48,597 bases of DNA from Flavobacteriaceae bacterium. GTDB taxonomy: Bacteria > Bacteroidota > Bacteroidia > Flavobacteriales > Flavobacteriaceae. Made by a program: the position numbers and the translations under genes. The stretch's first letter is position 1. Every line of letters starts with the position of its first letter. The notes beneath the pieces are model-generated. The model was not told the DNA's origin. It worked only from the letters and a program-made list of their open reading frames with translations, and searched no databases. Below are positions 17,131-24,487 of this stretch, piece after piece. The stretch lies in contig CANHRI010000014.1 of assembly GCA_947463515.1 (NCBI GenBank), positions 1 through 48,597 on the forward strand. Direction: 5' to 3'.

Positions 17131-17167
17131 AAAAAAGCCTGCTCAACAAGGAGCAGGCTTTTTTTTC
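17131..17167 (+). terminator. Terminator of ssrA
   Basis: AAAAAAGCCTGCTC, a 6-base loop, GAGCAGGCTTTTTT: a 14-bp perfect stem with a T run directly after the tmRNA 3' end. From here to about 17610 (440 bases) I see no convincing gene. There are broken short frames, one 14-bp palindrome (17402-17415, TTTGAAATTTCAAA) and an AT-rich sequence. Confidence 0.92.
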
Positions 17168-17610
17168 AAACAAAAACAACTACTAAAGCATCATAGTATT
17201 TCGTATTACCTTCTGTTTTTGAAAGGTGTTGATTAACAATTGGGCTTTCCCCCACTCCTGTCCCCGTAAGGGTTTGCGGTAAGTTCCCCCGTTTAAAATA
17301 TGAATTTTTAAAACGTTTCGAATTCGCTTATACATCATTGTATACATAATTAATCCCACTACAATCCCTCCTGTTTACGGGATTATTAGAGCATCTTTCC
17401 CTTTGAAATTTCAAAAAAAAGTGCCTAAACATAAATGTAAGTCCAAAATATCGTATTGAATTTTAGCACTATCGTTAGGTTCTTGAAAAAAATTGACAAT
17501 GCAGCCCGAACTTATAGAAATCTTCAACTCCTATGATACGGATACCTAATTTGAAGTAGGGTAAAACCAAGGGAAACTTGTTTTCGTATATAGTAGAAAA
17601 AGCCCCAATT

Positions 17611-18051
17611 ATGACAACCTACCTCGTAGCGCAACATCGTGTGCATTTGAGTAAGAAATTTGGACTCATTACCCATGAGCAGGTGCTTTTATTGAAGGGA
17701 GGGGAACAACAAAAATTGGATTTGAAAACCCTATCCAGTGTTCATTTAATCAAAAAAAGTAACTACACCATCAACCTTTTCATGGGGGTTGGTGTGGGAT
17801 TACTTTGGTCTGTAATGGCATGGAATGCCGAAACGCTGCCCTTGTGGGGGATTATTGTCATGGGGGGACTGGGGACAATTTTGGCTGGATATGCCGCAGT
17901 GTATCGATTTCATTCGTATACGCTTCGCATTCGCCGCAAAAACCTCCCTGAGGTAAGTGTGCGAACTACGCAATGGCATCATGATGAAATCAAAACATTT
18001 TATACGATTTTATGTCAAAAGACACGAGAAAATCACCGTGCAAAAAACTAG
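17611..18051 (+). CDS. Small two-TM membrane protein, unknown function
   Basis: 146 residues from the ATG at 17611; a TTG at 17578 in the same frame would add eleven residues but has no support. An N-terminal beta-rich part (about 1-50) resembles a membrane-associated PH-like or lineage-specific domain. Two membrane helices follow (about 53-70 and 78-96, NLFMGVGVGLLWSV and GIIVMGGLGTILAGYAAVY), then a basic cytoplasmic tail. Family not recognised. It converges with the rhodanese gene and their last four bases overlap, so the stop codons lie back to back on opposite strands with no terminator between them. Confidence 0.75.
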   Translation: MTTYLVAQHRVHLSKKFGLITHEQVLLLKGGEQQKLDLKTLSSVHLIKKSNYTINLFMGVGVGLLWSVMAWNAETLPLWGIIVMGGLGTILAGYAAVYRFHSYTLRIRRKNLPEVSVRTTQWHHDEIKTFYTILCQKTRENHRAKN

Positions 18052-18365
18052 GGTTGGACGACCTCACCGTTCCATTGCGTCATGCCGCCTTCTAAATTGA
18101 AGGTTTGTGCAAATCCCATTTGATCCATAATTTGACAGGCTTGAGCACTTCGCCCACCTGCTTTACAATACACATAATAATTTTTTTGAGGATCCAATTC
18201 TTCTAAGCGGTAAATAAATCCTTGTCCCTTGTAAATATCATTAAGGATTGCTCCTGGAATAATACCTTCTGCCCATTCCTCCTCGGTGCGGACATCTAAA
18301 ATTACAGCATTTTCATCGGCGGCCAATTGCGTAGCCCAAGTCTCTTGAGATAAGTGTTGCATCAT
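18048..18365 (-). CDS. Rhodanese-like domain protein
   Basis: About 105 residues from ATG 18365 (or 18362): one rhodanese domain with ILDVRTEEEWAEGIIPGA and the active-site loop YCKAGGRSAQAC, where the first Cys would carry a persulfide. Such single-domain proteins transfer sulfur or serve as thiol carriers in the cytoplasm. The frame extends to 18404, but a full-consensus promoter (TATTTTTG at 18386-18379) lies inside that extension, so the start at 18365/18362 is preferred. It is divergent from marR, with 145 bases between the starts. Confidence 0.9.
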   Translation of the reverse strand: MMQHLSQETWATQLAADENAVILDVRTEEEWAEGIIPGAILNDIYKGQGFIYRLEELDPQKNYYVYCKAGGRSAQACQIMDQMGFAQTFNLEGGMTQWNGEVVQP

Positions 18366-18378
18366 TTCAATTTTGGTC

Positions 18379-18409
18379 CAAAAATACCACAAATCGCACC
18401 GCATTCAAA
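18379..18409 (-). promoter_or_regulatory. Full-consensus promoter of the rhodanese gene
   Basis: Minus strand TTTG (18409-18406), 19-base spacer, TATTTTTG (18386-18379). The -7 element is about 14 bases upstream of ATG 18365, so the 5' UTR is very short. Confidence 0.7.
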
Positions 18410-18447
18410 AAATGTATTCCGAAAGATTAACAAAAATATAACACACG

Positions 18448-18461
18448 TTTGTATATACAAA
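18448..18461. promoter_or_regulatory. MarR-type operator 1
   Basis: TTTGTATATACAAA, a perfect 14-bp palindrome. Its first TTTG could also act as a -33 element for marR. Confidence 0.75.
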
Positions 18462-18476
18462 TAAATTATATCACCA

Positions 18477-18484
18477 TACATTTG
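18477..18484 (+). promoter_or_regulatory. -7 element of the marR operon
   Basis: TACATTTG fits TAnnTTTG and overlaps operator 2. The spacing from TTTG at 18448 is 25 bases, slightly long. Confidence 0.5.
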
Positions 18485-18494
18485 TACCTACAAA
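18481..18494. promoter_or_regulatory. MarR-type operator 2
   Basis: TTTGTA-CC-TACAAA: the same 14-bp design with a two-base centre. Its left half overlaps the -7 element, so binding would block transcription. Confidence 0.75.
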
Positions 18495-18495
18495 T

Positions 18496-18509
18496 TTTGT
18501 AATTACAAT
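18496..18509. promoter_or_regulatory. MarR-type operator 3
   Basis: TTTGTAATTACAAT, palindromic except for the outermost pair, ending one base before the ATG at 18511. The centre lies 15 bases from operator 2. Confidence 0.6.
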
Positions 18510-18510
18510 T

Positions 18511-18972
18511 ATGAAAATTGAAGAACTCATTCAATCCAGTGTAACCTTAAGCGATACCAAACGGGTAATCCTCAATTTGATGGTGACCCAAAACGTAGTC
18601 GCTGAAAAGTTTTACGAGGTGTTAAAGCCCTATGATCTCTCAGGAGAACAGTACAATGTATTGCGCATTCTACGTGGACAAAAGGGAAAACCTGCTAACA
18701 TGTGTGTCATCCAAGAGCGCATGGTTACCAAAAACAGCAACACCACGCGATTGATTGATAAACTGCTCTTGAAAGACTTGGTGACGCGTAATGTTTGTCC
18801 CAACAACCGCCGGAAAATGGAGGTTTTAATCACCGACAAAGGGTTAGCCTTACTCGAAGAATTGGAACCGCTAGTATTGACGCACGAGCAACTTTTTGCC
18901 CAAAACCTGAGCAAGGAAGAAATCGTACAACTAAACGATTTGTTAGAAAAATTTAGAACCCTTAATATATAA
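18511..18972 (+). CDS. MarR-family transcriptional regulator
   Basis: 153 residues in the MarR layout: N-terminal helix, SGEQYNVLRILRGQ, recognition helix around MVTKNSNTTRLIDKLLLKDLVTR (about 70-92), wing NNRRKMEVLITDKG and a long C-terminal helix for dimerisation. Three palindromes of the TTTGTAnnTACAAA type occupy its promoter, strong evidence of autorepression. It heads an operon with a nitroreductase (6-base gap) and a YceI protein. Such a trio suggests a response to quinones, aromatic electrophiles or redox stress. Cys71 in the winged-helix region might be redox active, which is speculation. Confidence 0.93.
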   Translation: MKIEELIQSSVTLSDTKRVILNLMVTQNVVAEKFYEVLKPYDLSGEQYNVLRILRGQKGKPANMCVIQERMVTKNSNTTRLIDKLLLKDLVTRNVCPNNRRKMEVLITDKGLALLEELEPLVLTHEQLFAQNLSKEEIVQLNDLLEKFRTLNI

Positions 18973-18978
18973 TTTGCT

Positions 18979-19611
18979 ATGAGTGAATTTAACCAAAATG
19001 CCCGTTGGCGCTATGCCACCAAAAAATACGATACAACGCGCAAAGTTAGTGACGCCGACATCGCGACCTTGAAAGATGCGATCAACTTATCGGCTTCTTC
19101 GTATGGTTTGCAACCTTATAAAGTAATTTTTGTTGAAAATCCAGCGCTCCGGGCCAAATTGCAACCCGCTTCCTGGGGGCAATCGCAAGTGGTAGATGCT
19201 TCCCACTTGGTCGTTTTTGCCAATGAATTGAACCTTGGAAATGACCAAATCGATGCCTATTTTGAGAATGTAGTGCAAACCCGTGGTATTGCCTTGAGCG
19301 ATGTACAAGGATACATGGATTTCATGAAAAACACCATCAATGCTATTCCTGAAGAATCGCGTAACGTTTGGACGGCCAAACAAACGTACATTGCCTTAAG
19401 CAATTTGATGAATGCGGCGGCTGAGCTCAAAATTGACACGACCCCTATGGAAGGTTTTGACGCACAACAGTACAACCAAATCTTAGGCTTGAACGAACGC
19501 AACCTGAACGCATCTGTGGTTTGTGCCATTGGATACCGCCACAGTGACGATGCCACACAACACGCTCCAAAAGTTCGTAAAAGCGAATCTCAATTATTTG
19601 AAACCCTTTAA
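18979..19611 (+). CDS. Nitroreductase-family NAD(P)H:FMN oxidoreductase
   Basis: 210 residues. NARWRYATKKYD, then SASSYGLQPYKVIF (FMN-phosphate region, about 38-51) and the end CAIGYRHSDDATQ..PKVRKS are typical of NfsB/DrgA-type nitroreductases. The enzyme should be a flavoprotein dimer reducing quinones or nitro groups. It lies six bases behind marR and 27 bases before yceI, so it is controlled by the three operators. Confidence 0.93.
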   Translation: MSEFNQNARWRYATKKYDTTRKVSDADIATLKDAINLSASSYGLQPYKVIFVENPALRAKLQPASWGQSQVVDASHLVVFANELNLGNDQIDAYFENVVQTRGIALSDVQGYMDFMKNTINAIPEESRNVWTAKQTYIALSNLMNAAAELKIDTTPMEGFDAQQYNQILGLNERNLNASVVCAIGYRHSDDATQHAPKVRKSESQLFETL

Positions 19612-19638
19612 TTCAACACTAATTTAATATTTACAATC

Positions 19639-20202
19639 ATGAAAAAATTGAAAACAATTGCAGTAGCTTTATTCGTAGCCACCGCTACCATCGCAACAGC
19701 GCAAAACAAGAAAATTGATGTCGCTAAAAGTAAAATCGAATGGGTAGGTAAAAAAGTAACCGGCCAACACAATGGAGTGGTAGAATTCAAAGGAGGCACC
19801 TTAATTTTTAAAGGGAAAAAATTAACAGGCGGTTCGTTTGTTGTTGATATGACTACTATCAATACTACTGATTTACAAGGTGAATATCAAGGTAAATTAA
19901 ATGGTCACTTGAAGGCAGATGACTTCTTTGGAACTGACAAATATCCAACCTCTAAATTGGTTTTCAAAAAGTTAGTTGACAAAGGAAATGGTACGTATGT
20001 AGTAACGGCTGACTTGACCATCAAAGATGTAACAGCTCCTGTAACTTTTGAATTGAAAGTAAACGGCTCAACAGCTACGACTAGCTTTAAAATCGACCGA
20101 ACAAAATACGGCATCAAATACGGTTCAGGTAGTTTCTTTGACAACTTGGGTGACAAAACCATCAACGACGAGTTTGATTTAACCGTAACTATTCAGTTCT
20201 AA
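19639..20202 (+). CDS. YceI-family periplasmic protein
   Basis: 187 residues with signal peptide (MKKLKTIAVALFVATATIATAQ). The YceI lipocalin-like barrel is shown by WVGKKVTGQHNGVVEFKGG, the FKIDRTKYGIKYGSG motif (about 151-165) and the closing DEFDLTVTIQF. YceI proteins bind isoprenoid or other lipophilic compounds in the periplasm. In this operon with a quinone-type nitroreductase it may carry or sequester an isoprenoid quinone; inference. A terminator follows. Confidence 0.93.
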   Translation: MKKLKTIAVALFVATATIATAQNKKIDVAKSKIEWVGKKVTGQHNGVVEFKGGTLIFKGKKLTGGSFVVDMTTINTTDLQGEYQGKLNGHLKADDFFGTDKYPTSKLVFKKLVDKGNGTYVVTADLTIKDVTAPVTFELKVNGSTATTSFKIDRTKYGIKYGSGSFFDNLGDKTINDEFDLTVTIQF

Positions 20203-20224
20203 TTCCAAATCAAATAAGGATACT

Positions 20225-20252
20225 AAGCCTCAGTTCGCGCTGGGGCTTTTTT
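20225..20252 (+). terminator. Terminator of the marR-nitroreductase-yceI operon
   Basis: AAGCCTCAG (20225-20233) pairs with CTGGGGCTT (20240-20248), followed by a T run. Confidence 0.85.
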
Positions 20253-20263
20253 ATTTTTCTCCC

Positions 20264-20271
20264 TATCTTTG
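20264..20271 (+). promoter_or_regulatory. -7 element of the glutamine amidotransferase gene
   Basis: TATCTTTG ends five bases before the ATG at 20277, so transcription would begin at or next to the start codon, giving a leaderless or nearly leaderless mRNA. Confidence 0.55.
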
Positions 20272-20276
20272 AAGCC

Positions 20277-20858
20277 ATGAAGCCCATTTTACTACTCGAC
20301 AACTATGACAGTTTCACCTATAATTTACTTCACTATATCGAAGCACTTGGCGCTCCAGTAGTGGTGTATCGCAACGATGAAATCACAATAGAAGACATAG
20401 CTGCATTTGACCATATTATACTTTCACCCGGCCCAGGATTGCCTGACGAAGCAGGTATTATAAAAGAGGTAATTGCACGTTACGCTTCTGAAAAACCGAT
20501 TTTAGGCATCTGTCTTGGAATGCAAGCTATAGGTGAAGTATTTGGAGCTAAATTACAGAATTTAAATACCGTACATCATGGAGTAGCAACCGTTATTGAA
20601 GTCACTGACCCCTCGGATGTACTATACCAAAACCTTCCGCAACAACTGACCGTAGGGCGTTATCATTCGTGGATCATCGACCCAGCAACACTTCCCGAAA
20701 CTTTAGTGGTAACCACACAAACCCCTGAAGGCCAACCGATGTCCCTTCGTCACACTAGCTTACCCGTTTGCGGGGTACAATACCATCCTGAGAGTATTTT
20801 AACTCCTTTTGGAAAGACTATTTTACAGCATTGGTTAGCGGCTTATTATTTTAAATAA
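20277..20858 (+). CDS. Class I glutamine amidotransferase, TrpG/PabA type
   Basis: 193 residues, the usual length. LLDNYDSFTYNL at the start, LSPGPGLP (about 49-56), the nucleophile C79 in GICLGMQ, and H170/E172 in VQYHPES complete the triad. The enzyme supplies ammonia to chorismate-using synthases: anthranilate synthase (tryptophan) or aminodeoxychorismate synthase (folate). No TrpE, PabB or other trp gene is adjacent, so it cannot be assigned to one; an amphibolic subunit is possible. It is monocistronic. Confidence 0.92.
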   Translation: MKPILLLDNYDSFTYNLLHYIEALGAPVVVYRNDEITIEDIAAFDHIILSPGPGLPDEAGIIKEVIARYASEKPILGICLGMQAIGEVFGAKLQNLNTVHHGVATVIEVTDPSDVLYQNLPQQLTVGRYHSWIIDPATLPETLVVTTQTPEGQPMSLRHTSLPVCGVQYHPESILTPFGKTILQHWLAAYYFK

Positions 20859-21071
20859 TAACTTTATTTAAAAATATATTAAATATTGAATTTCAATTCA
20901 TTAAAATTTCAATATAGATTTTATTTATACTGAAAAATTAACCTCATTTTTGATATAAAATCCTCTAGCACGAATAATTTCTCACAAGAAGTTATCAACA
21001 TAATTTTTACATAACAATTAGGTTTTATACATTTATTTAACAATCAAAGGATTAAATAAAATCATTTTGTT

Positions 21072-21422
21072 ATGGGACTATTAGACAACCAAAAGCGCAA
21101 AAAAGAAATTCAAGAACTCCAACGCAAGACGGAAGCTCTTCACACCGACATTTCCAAGGAGATTGAAGAATTGTTGGACGAACTCAATAGTGAATTTGAA
21201 GCGCACCAAAAACAAGAAAAAGAATGGGAAGCGTTGCTTTTGGACTTGGCGAATAAACTCGATGCTCAAGAACGCACTCGATTGGAACAACTCACTTATC
21301 ACCTAAGAGACATCAAACAATGTGCGCGCAAAGGGGTTGATGCGATGAAACAATTGGCACGTGATCACAAAAAAGCAGCGCAAGAAAACCGCCGAGATTA
21401 TGAAGAATACTTGTATTTGTAA
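21072..21422 (+). CDS. Coiled-coil protein of unknown function
   Basis: 116 residues, almost entirely charged alpha-helix: heptads of E, K, L and Q from about residue 8 to 110, with no signal peptide or membrane helix. It has a basic N-terminus (NQKRKKEIQELQRK) and ends EEYLYL. The family is not recognised. The 213-base gap upstream (20859-21071) is very AT-rich with an ATATTGAA/TTCAATAT stem and no gene. A terminator follows. Confidence 0.75.
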   Translation: MGLLDNQKRKKEIQELQRKTEALHTDISKEIEELLDELNSEFEAHQKQEKEWEALLLDLANKLDAQERTRLEQLTYHLRDIKQCARKGVDAMKQLARDHKKAAQENRRDYEEYLYL

Positions 21423-21451
21423 AAAATAAAAAAAAAGGTAGGGTAAAATCT

Positions 21452-21497
21452 CGGTGACTTGTTTTAGAAAAAAACACGTAAGTCATACCGTTTTTTT
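21452..21497 (+). terminator. Terminator of the coiled-coil gene
   Basis: CGG-T-GACTT (21452-21460) pairs with AAGTC-ATA-CCG (21480-21490), with a 7-base T run. The inner loop can fold further (TTTT/AAAA). Confidence 0.65.
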
Positions 21498-21511
21498 GCA
21501 CTCTAAATCAG

Positions 21512-21540
21512 AAAACCTCCGAGTAATCCCGGAGGTTTTT
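21512..21540. terminator. Bidirectional terminator before yaaA
   Basis: AAAACCTCCG (21512-21521) pairs with CGGAGGTTTT (21530-21539). A and T runs on both sides serve the converging genes. Confidence 0.85.
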
Positions 21541-21543
21541 ATT

Positions 21544-22305
21544 TTAACGAGTAAAGACCAATTTCTTGGAAGTACTCAGCTTAGGGTCATAAGCATATCC
21601 TTCATAATTGAAGCCCTTTAATTCTTCAACGTTTTTGGCCCCTGTGTTCAACACATAACGCACCATTAATCCGCGTGCTTTTTTGGCAAAAAAACTAATC
21701 ATTTTCAATTTTCCATCCTTATAATCTCTGAATTCAGGTGTAACCACGTAGGCTTTTAATTGCTTCGCATCCAAGGCAGAAAAATATTCAGTACTCGCCA
21801 AATTGAGCAGTAACTCCCCCTCCTCCATCGAGGCATTTAAGGCCTTTGTTAATTTCGATTTCCAAAACACATACAAGTCTTTTGCACTACCTACAGGCAA
21901 TTTAGTTCCCATCTCCAATCGGTAGGGCTGCATCAAATCTAAGGGTTTTAAAAGTCCGTATAAGCCCGATAAAATCCGTAGTTGTTCTTGCGCACGTTGC
22001 AATTGAGTCGCAGTCAAGGTATACGCATCCAGTCCCGTATACACATCGCCATCGAAAGCAAAAATCGCCTGACGAGCATTGGCCGCAACCATCCCATTGA
22101 CATCACGTTCTTGATTGCGTTCCCAATTTAAGGTCGCCAACGCTGGAGAAATGTCCATTAGCGATTGTAATTCTTGCGGTTTGAGTTTCTTCAAGACCTT
22201 GTCAATCGTAGCTGACTCCTTTGAAAAATCATAGGTTGTACTTTGAGTAAAGGGAACCGGCCGCTCAAAATCGAGCGATTTAGCCGGTGAAATAACCATT
22301 TTCAT
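21544..22305 (-). CDS. yaaA: YaaA-family peroxide stress protein
   Basis: 253 residues from ATG 22305 (MKMVISPAKSLDF, the family's N-terminus); a longer frame to 22380 exists, but a full promoter lies inside it. Family marks are ISPAKSLDFE, FDGDVYTGLDA, RILSGLYGLLKPLD and YRLEMGTKL, with an A-K-x-ARG-x-MVRY segment near the end (KKARGLMVRY). E. coli YaaA lowers intracellular iron and protects DNA during peroxide stress, and binds DNA. It is monocistronic between two terminators/promoters. Confidence 0.93.
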   Translation of the reverse strand: MKMVISPAKSLDFERPVPFTQSTTYDFSKESATIDKVLKKLKPQELQSLMDISPALATLNWERNQERDVNGMVAANARQAIFAFDGDVYTGLDAYTLTATQLQRAQEQLRILSGLYGLLKPLDLMQPYRLEMGTKLPVGSAKDLYVFWKSKLTKALNASMEEGELLLNLASTEYFSALDAKQLKAYVVTPEFRDYKDGKLKMISFFAKKARGLMVRYVLNTGAKNVEELKGFNYEGYAYDPKLSTSKKLVFTR

Positions 22306-22325
22306 AGCTGTATTTTTTAGCCTTC

Positions 22326-22356
22326 CAAAAATAAGGACTTTCCCGCGGACGTCCAA
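22326..22356 (-). promoter_or_regulatory. Promoter of yaaA
   Basis: Minus strand TTG (22356-22354), 20-base spacer, TATTTTTG (22333-22326), 20 bases before ATG 22305. Confidence 0.6.
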
Positions 22357-22402
22357 CAATGCCCTTTCCTTTGCGCTCAAAATCTTATCAACAATTGCCC
22401 TT

Positions 22403-22438
22403 TTTGGAACCCATTTTCTAAAATTAAATTTATCTTTG
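22403..22438 (+). promoter_or_regulatory. Promoter of the pRiA4b ORF-3-like gene
   Basis: TTTG (22403-22406), a 24-base spacer, then TATCTTTG (22431-22438), 21 bases before ATG 22460. Confidence 0.55.
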
Positions 22439-22459
22439 AACGCTCAAAAAAATACCCGT

Positions 22460-23002
22460 ATGATGATCTATAAATTCCGAGCTATCTTGGATGCTGAAGA
22501 CGATATTTTTCGCGATATCGCTATCGAAGACAATGCAACTCTTGAGGATTTACACAATGCTTTGGTCAACGCTTTTGGTTTTGATGGGACTGAAGTTGCC
22601 TCTTTTTACACATGCGACGATACGTGGAACCAAGAGGACGAGATTCCGATGTTTGATACCGGCGACACTCCCGGCGAAATGCGAACGATGGCCGACTTCC
22701 AGTTGCAAGACCTCCTTCACGAGGAACAAACCAAAATCATTTATGTGTATGATTTTATCAGCATGTGGACGTTTTTGGTCGAATTGGCAGCGATTGAAGA
22801 ACCTGTACCTGGCGCTACCTATCCCGAATTGCTGTTTTCACATGGAGAAATGCCTGCCGAAGCGATGGAAAAACAATTTGAAGCCGATGGCGACTACGAT
22901 GCATTCAATGACTTCGAAGACGAACTCGATGAAGATGATTTGGATCAGTTTGGCGACGAAGACCATTTTGAGGATTATGGATTTGAGGAAAATTGGAATT
23001 AA
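22460..23002 (+). CDS. Plasmid pRiA4b ORF-3-like / IS1096 passenger (TnpR-like) protein
   Basis: About 180 residues from ATG 22460 (MMIYKFRAILD). ATLEDLHNALVNAFGFD followed by FxxxDDTWNQEDEIPMFD and IIYVYDFISMW fits the PF07929 fold, found in stand-alone chromosomal proteins despite its transposon-derived name. The last 50 residues are strongly acidic (runs of D and E). Start choice: the frame reaches 22436, but that ATG would overlap the -7 element, so 22460 is preferred. There is no transposase nearby, so nothing suggests mobility. Function unknown. Confidence 0.82.
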   Translation: MMIYKFRAILDAEDDIFRDIAIEDNATLEDLHNALVNAFGFDGTEVASFYTCDDTWNQEDEIPMFDTGDTPGEMRTMADFQLQDLLHEEQTKIIYVYDFISMWTFLVELAAIEEPVPGATYPELLFSHGEMPAEAMEKQFEADGDYDAFNDFEDELDEDDLDQFGDEDHFEDYGFEENWN

Positions 23003-23008
23003 TTTGTC

Positions 23009-23049
23009 AATGTGTCAATTTGAAAATGTGTCAATTTGAAAATATGTAA
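23009..23049 (+). repeat. 16-bp tandem repeat between two genes
   Basis: AATGTGTCAATTTGAA occurs twice head to tail (23009-23024, 23025-23040), with a degenerate third start (AATATGTAATT) and a partial unit (TTTGTCAA) before. It starts six bases after the stop at 23002. Confidence 0.8.
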
Positions 23050-23107
23050 TTGGTAAAAACATAATTTTTTTTGATTCCTAAATTCATTTGCTATTAAATA
23101 AACGCTT

Positions 23108-24166
23108 ATGCTTAACTTATTCAACACCCATATCGACTCCTTATCCATACACCGTGTGGGAAACAAAAGTCGGAATGAAAACCTATTCTTATCGGAGACT
23201 ACCTATAGTTTGACCGATGAAATTGTGCCCTTGCTCAAAGAGTTCTTTTTTCGCCCTTTTCGGGAAAAAGAGGAGAACTACTTCCAGTTTGCACATGATG
23301 TGGATTTGGAATACAACGAAATGTTCAATTTAGCTACCGAAGTGTTTACCAACCCCAGCAGTGTGCATGAGGTATCCAAAAAAATCACTCGGCACCTTTT
23401 TGAACAATCCAATCATCCGCACATCAAGAATGGAGAAGTGTATGTGACTTATTTGACCAACATTTCCATCGACAATCAAACAGTGGATGCTTTGGGGGTG
23501 TTTAAAAGCGAATTACGGACTGATTTTTTGCAATTTGAAGAACGCGGCAGTAATTTGGAAATGATTCTTCAGGAAGGGATTAATCTCAACAAATTAGATA
23601 AAGGCTGTTTGATTTTTAACTATAAAAAAGAAGAGGGTTATAAAATTCTCACTGTGGATAGCAACCGTTATGATGCGCGGTACTGGCTGGAACACTTTTT
23701 ATCGGTCGATGCCTTTCAAGATGAAAATTACATGACGAAAAAGTACTTGAAGTTTTGTCAAGAGTTCGCCAAAGAAGTGGTTTTCCCTGCCGAGGATAAA
23801 AAAGAAGAAGTGCTTTTCATGAACCGTGCTGTCAATCACTTTGCTAAAAACGATACGTTTGAAGAAACCAAGTTTCTCAATGAAGTGATCGAAAACCCCG
23901 ATTTAATTCCTGAATTTAAGAGTTTTAAAGCCGATCGCGGAGAAAAATATAGCATTGAAGACGTAACTTCCTTTCCGATTGCCAATGCTGCCGTTTCTGA
24001 CGCAAGACGTTCGATTAAGAATGTGATCAATTTAGACACTAATATTCAAATCAAATTGGATTTTGTCAATCCCGACAGCGCGGAAAAGTTTGTTGAAAAA
24101 GGCTGGGATGAAGAACGCCAAATGTATTACTACCTGGTGTATTTCAATAAAGAACAAAAAAGTTAA
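23108..24166 (+). CDS. Nucleoid-associated protein (NdpA/YejK-like)
   Basis: 352 residues, the family length. It carries the N-terminal HxIDSLSIHRVGNKS motif, LKEFFFRPFREKEENYFQF, and the central GHxxxYLTN / GVFKSE segment, ending KLDFVNPDSAEKFVE. The 37-kDa nucleoid-associated proteins bind double-stranded DNA with unknown physiological role. No signal or membrane segment. It follows the short tandem repeat at 23009 and precedes the repeat-rich gap at 24167-24487. Confidence 0.85.
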   Translation: MLNLFNTHIDSLSIHRVGNKSRNENLFLSETTYSLTDEIVPLLKEFFFRPFREKEENYFQFAHDVDLEYNEMFNLATEVFTNPSSVHEVSKKITRHLFEQSNHPHIKNGEVYVTYLTNISIDNQTVDALGVFKSELRTDFLQFEERGSNLEMILQEGINLNKLDKGCLIFNYKKEEGYKILTVDSNRYDARYWLEHFLSVDAFQDENYMTKKYLKFCQEFAKEVVFPAEDKKEEVLFMNRAVNHFAKNDTFEETKFLNEVIENPDLIPEFKSFKADRGEKYSIEDVTSFPIANAAVSDARRSIKNVINLDTNIQIKLDFVNPDSAEKFVEKGWDEERQMYYYLVYFNKEQKS

Positions 24167-24239
24167 TCCGGATTTATTCACAATTCTTTGCCCAATTGAT
24201 CGATGATTTGTTGGGCTTTTTTGTTATCAGCTGTCAGGC

Positions 24240-24452
24240 GTTAGTGACTAGTGACTAGTGATTAGTGACTGATGACTGATGACTGATGACTGATGACTTA
24301 CGACTGGTGACAAGCCCCCCAACCCCCAAAGGGGGAGAATTACTATTTCAAATTAGATAATAGGTGGTGATTAGTGACTAGTAATTAGTGACTGGTGAAT
24401 GGTGACTGGTGACTGGTGACTTACGACTGATGACTGATGACTGTTGACTGCC
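24240..24452 (+). repeat. Two arrays of variable 7-bp repeats around a G/C-rich palindrome
   Basis: The 320-base gap between the nucleoid protein and the helicase is mainly repeat. Array 1 (about 24240-24309) and array 2 (about 24364-24452) consist of units TGACTAG, TGATTAG, TGACTGA, TGACTGG and TGACTTACGAC. Between them lies CCCCCaacccccaaaGGGGG (about 24315-24335). Both arrays contain GGTGACTTACGACTG-like or GATGACTTACGACTG blocks, so one probably arose from the other. Units vary too much and lack spacers, so this is not CRISPR. Confidence 0.85.
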
Positions 24453-24462
24453 TTCTTTTTCA

Positions 24463-24470
24463 TACCTTTG
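24463..24470 (+). promoter_or_regulatory. -7 element of the helicase gene
   Basis: TACCTTTG 18 bases before ATG 24488. A TTG at 24444-24446, contributed by the end of repeat array 2, sits 16 bases upstream and could serve as the -33 element. Confidence 0.55.
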
Positions 24471-24487
24471 CCCGAAATTCATCTACC

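Noticed and set aside
17402..17415. Perfect palindrome TTTGAAATTTCAAA
   Set aside because: AT-rich and single; no adjacent regulator or promoter to link it to.
17170..17610. Possible decayed genes in the gap after ssrA
   Set aside because: Two short frames read plausibly for 20-30 codons, but a stop or frameshift interrupts each and I recognise no family.
20859..21071. TTATCAACA near a very AT-rich stretch, possible origin
   Set aside because: Only one DnaA-box-like sequence with a mismatch and no dnaA, dnaN or box cluster nearby.
22460..23002. Insertion sequence suggested by the IS1096/pRiA4b name
   Set aside because: No transposase, terminal inverted repeats or target duplications; the family is also found as ordinary chromosomal genes.
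24240..24452. Repeat arrays as CRISPR
   Set aside because: Units of about 7 bp without spacers and no cas genes; they are simple tandem repeats.
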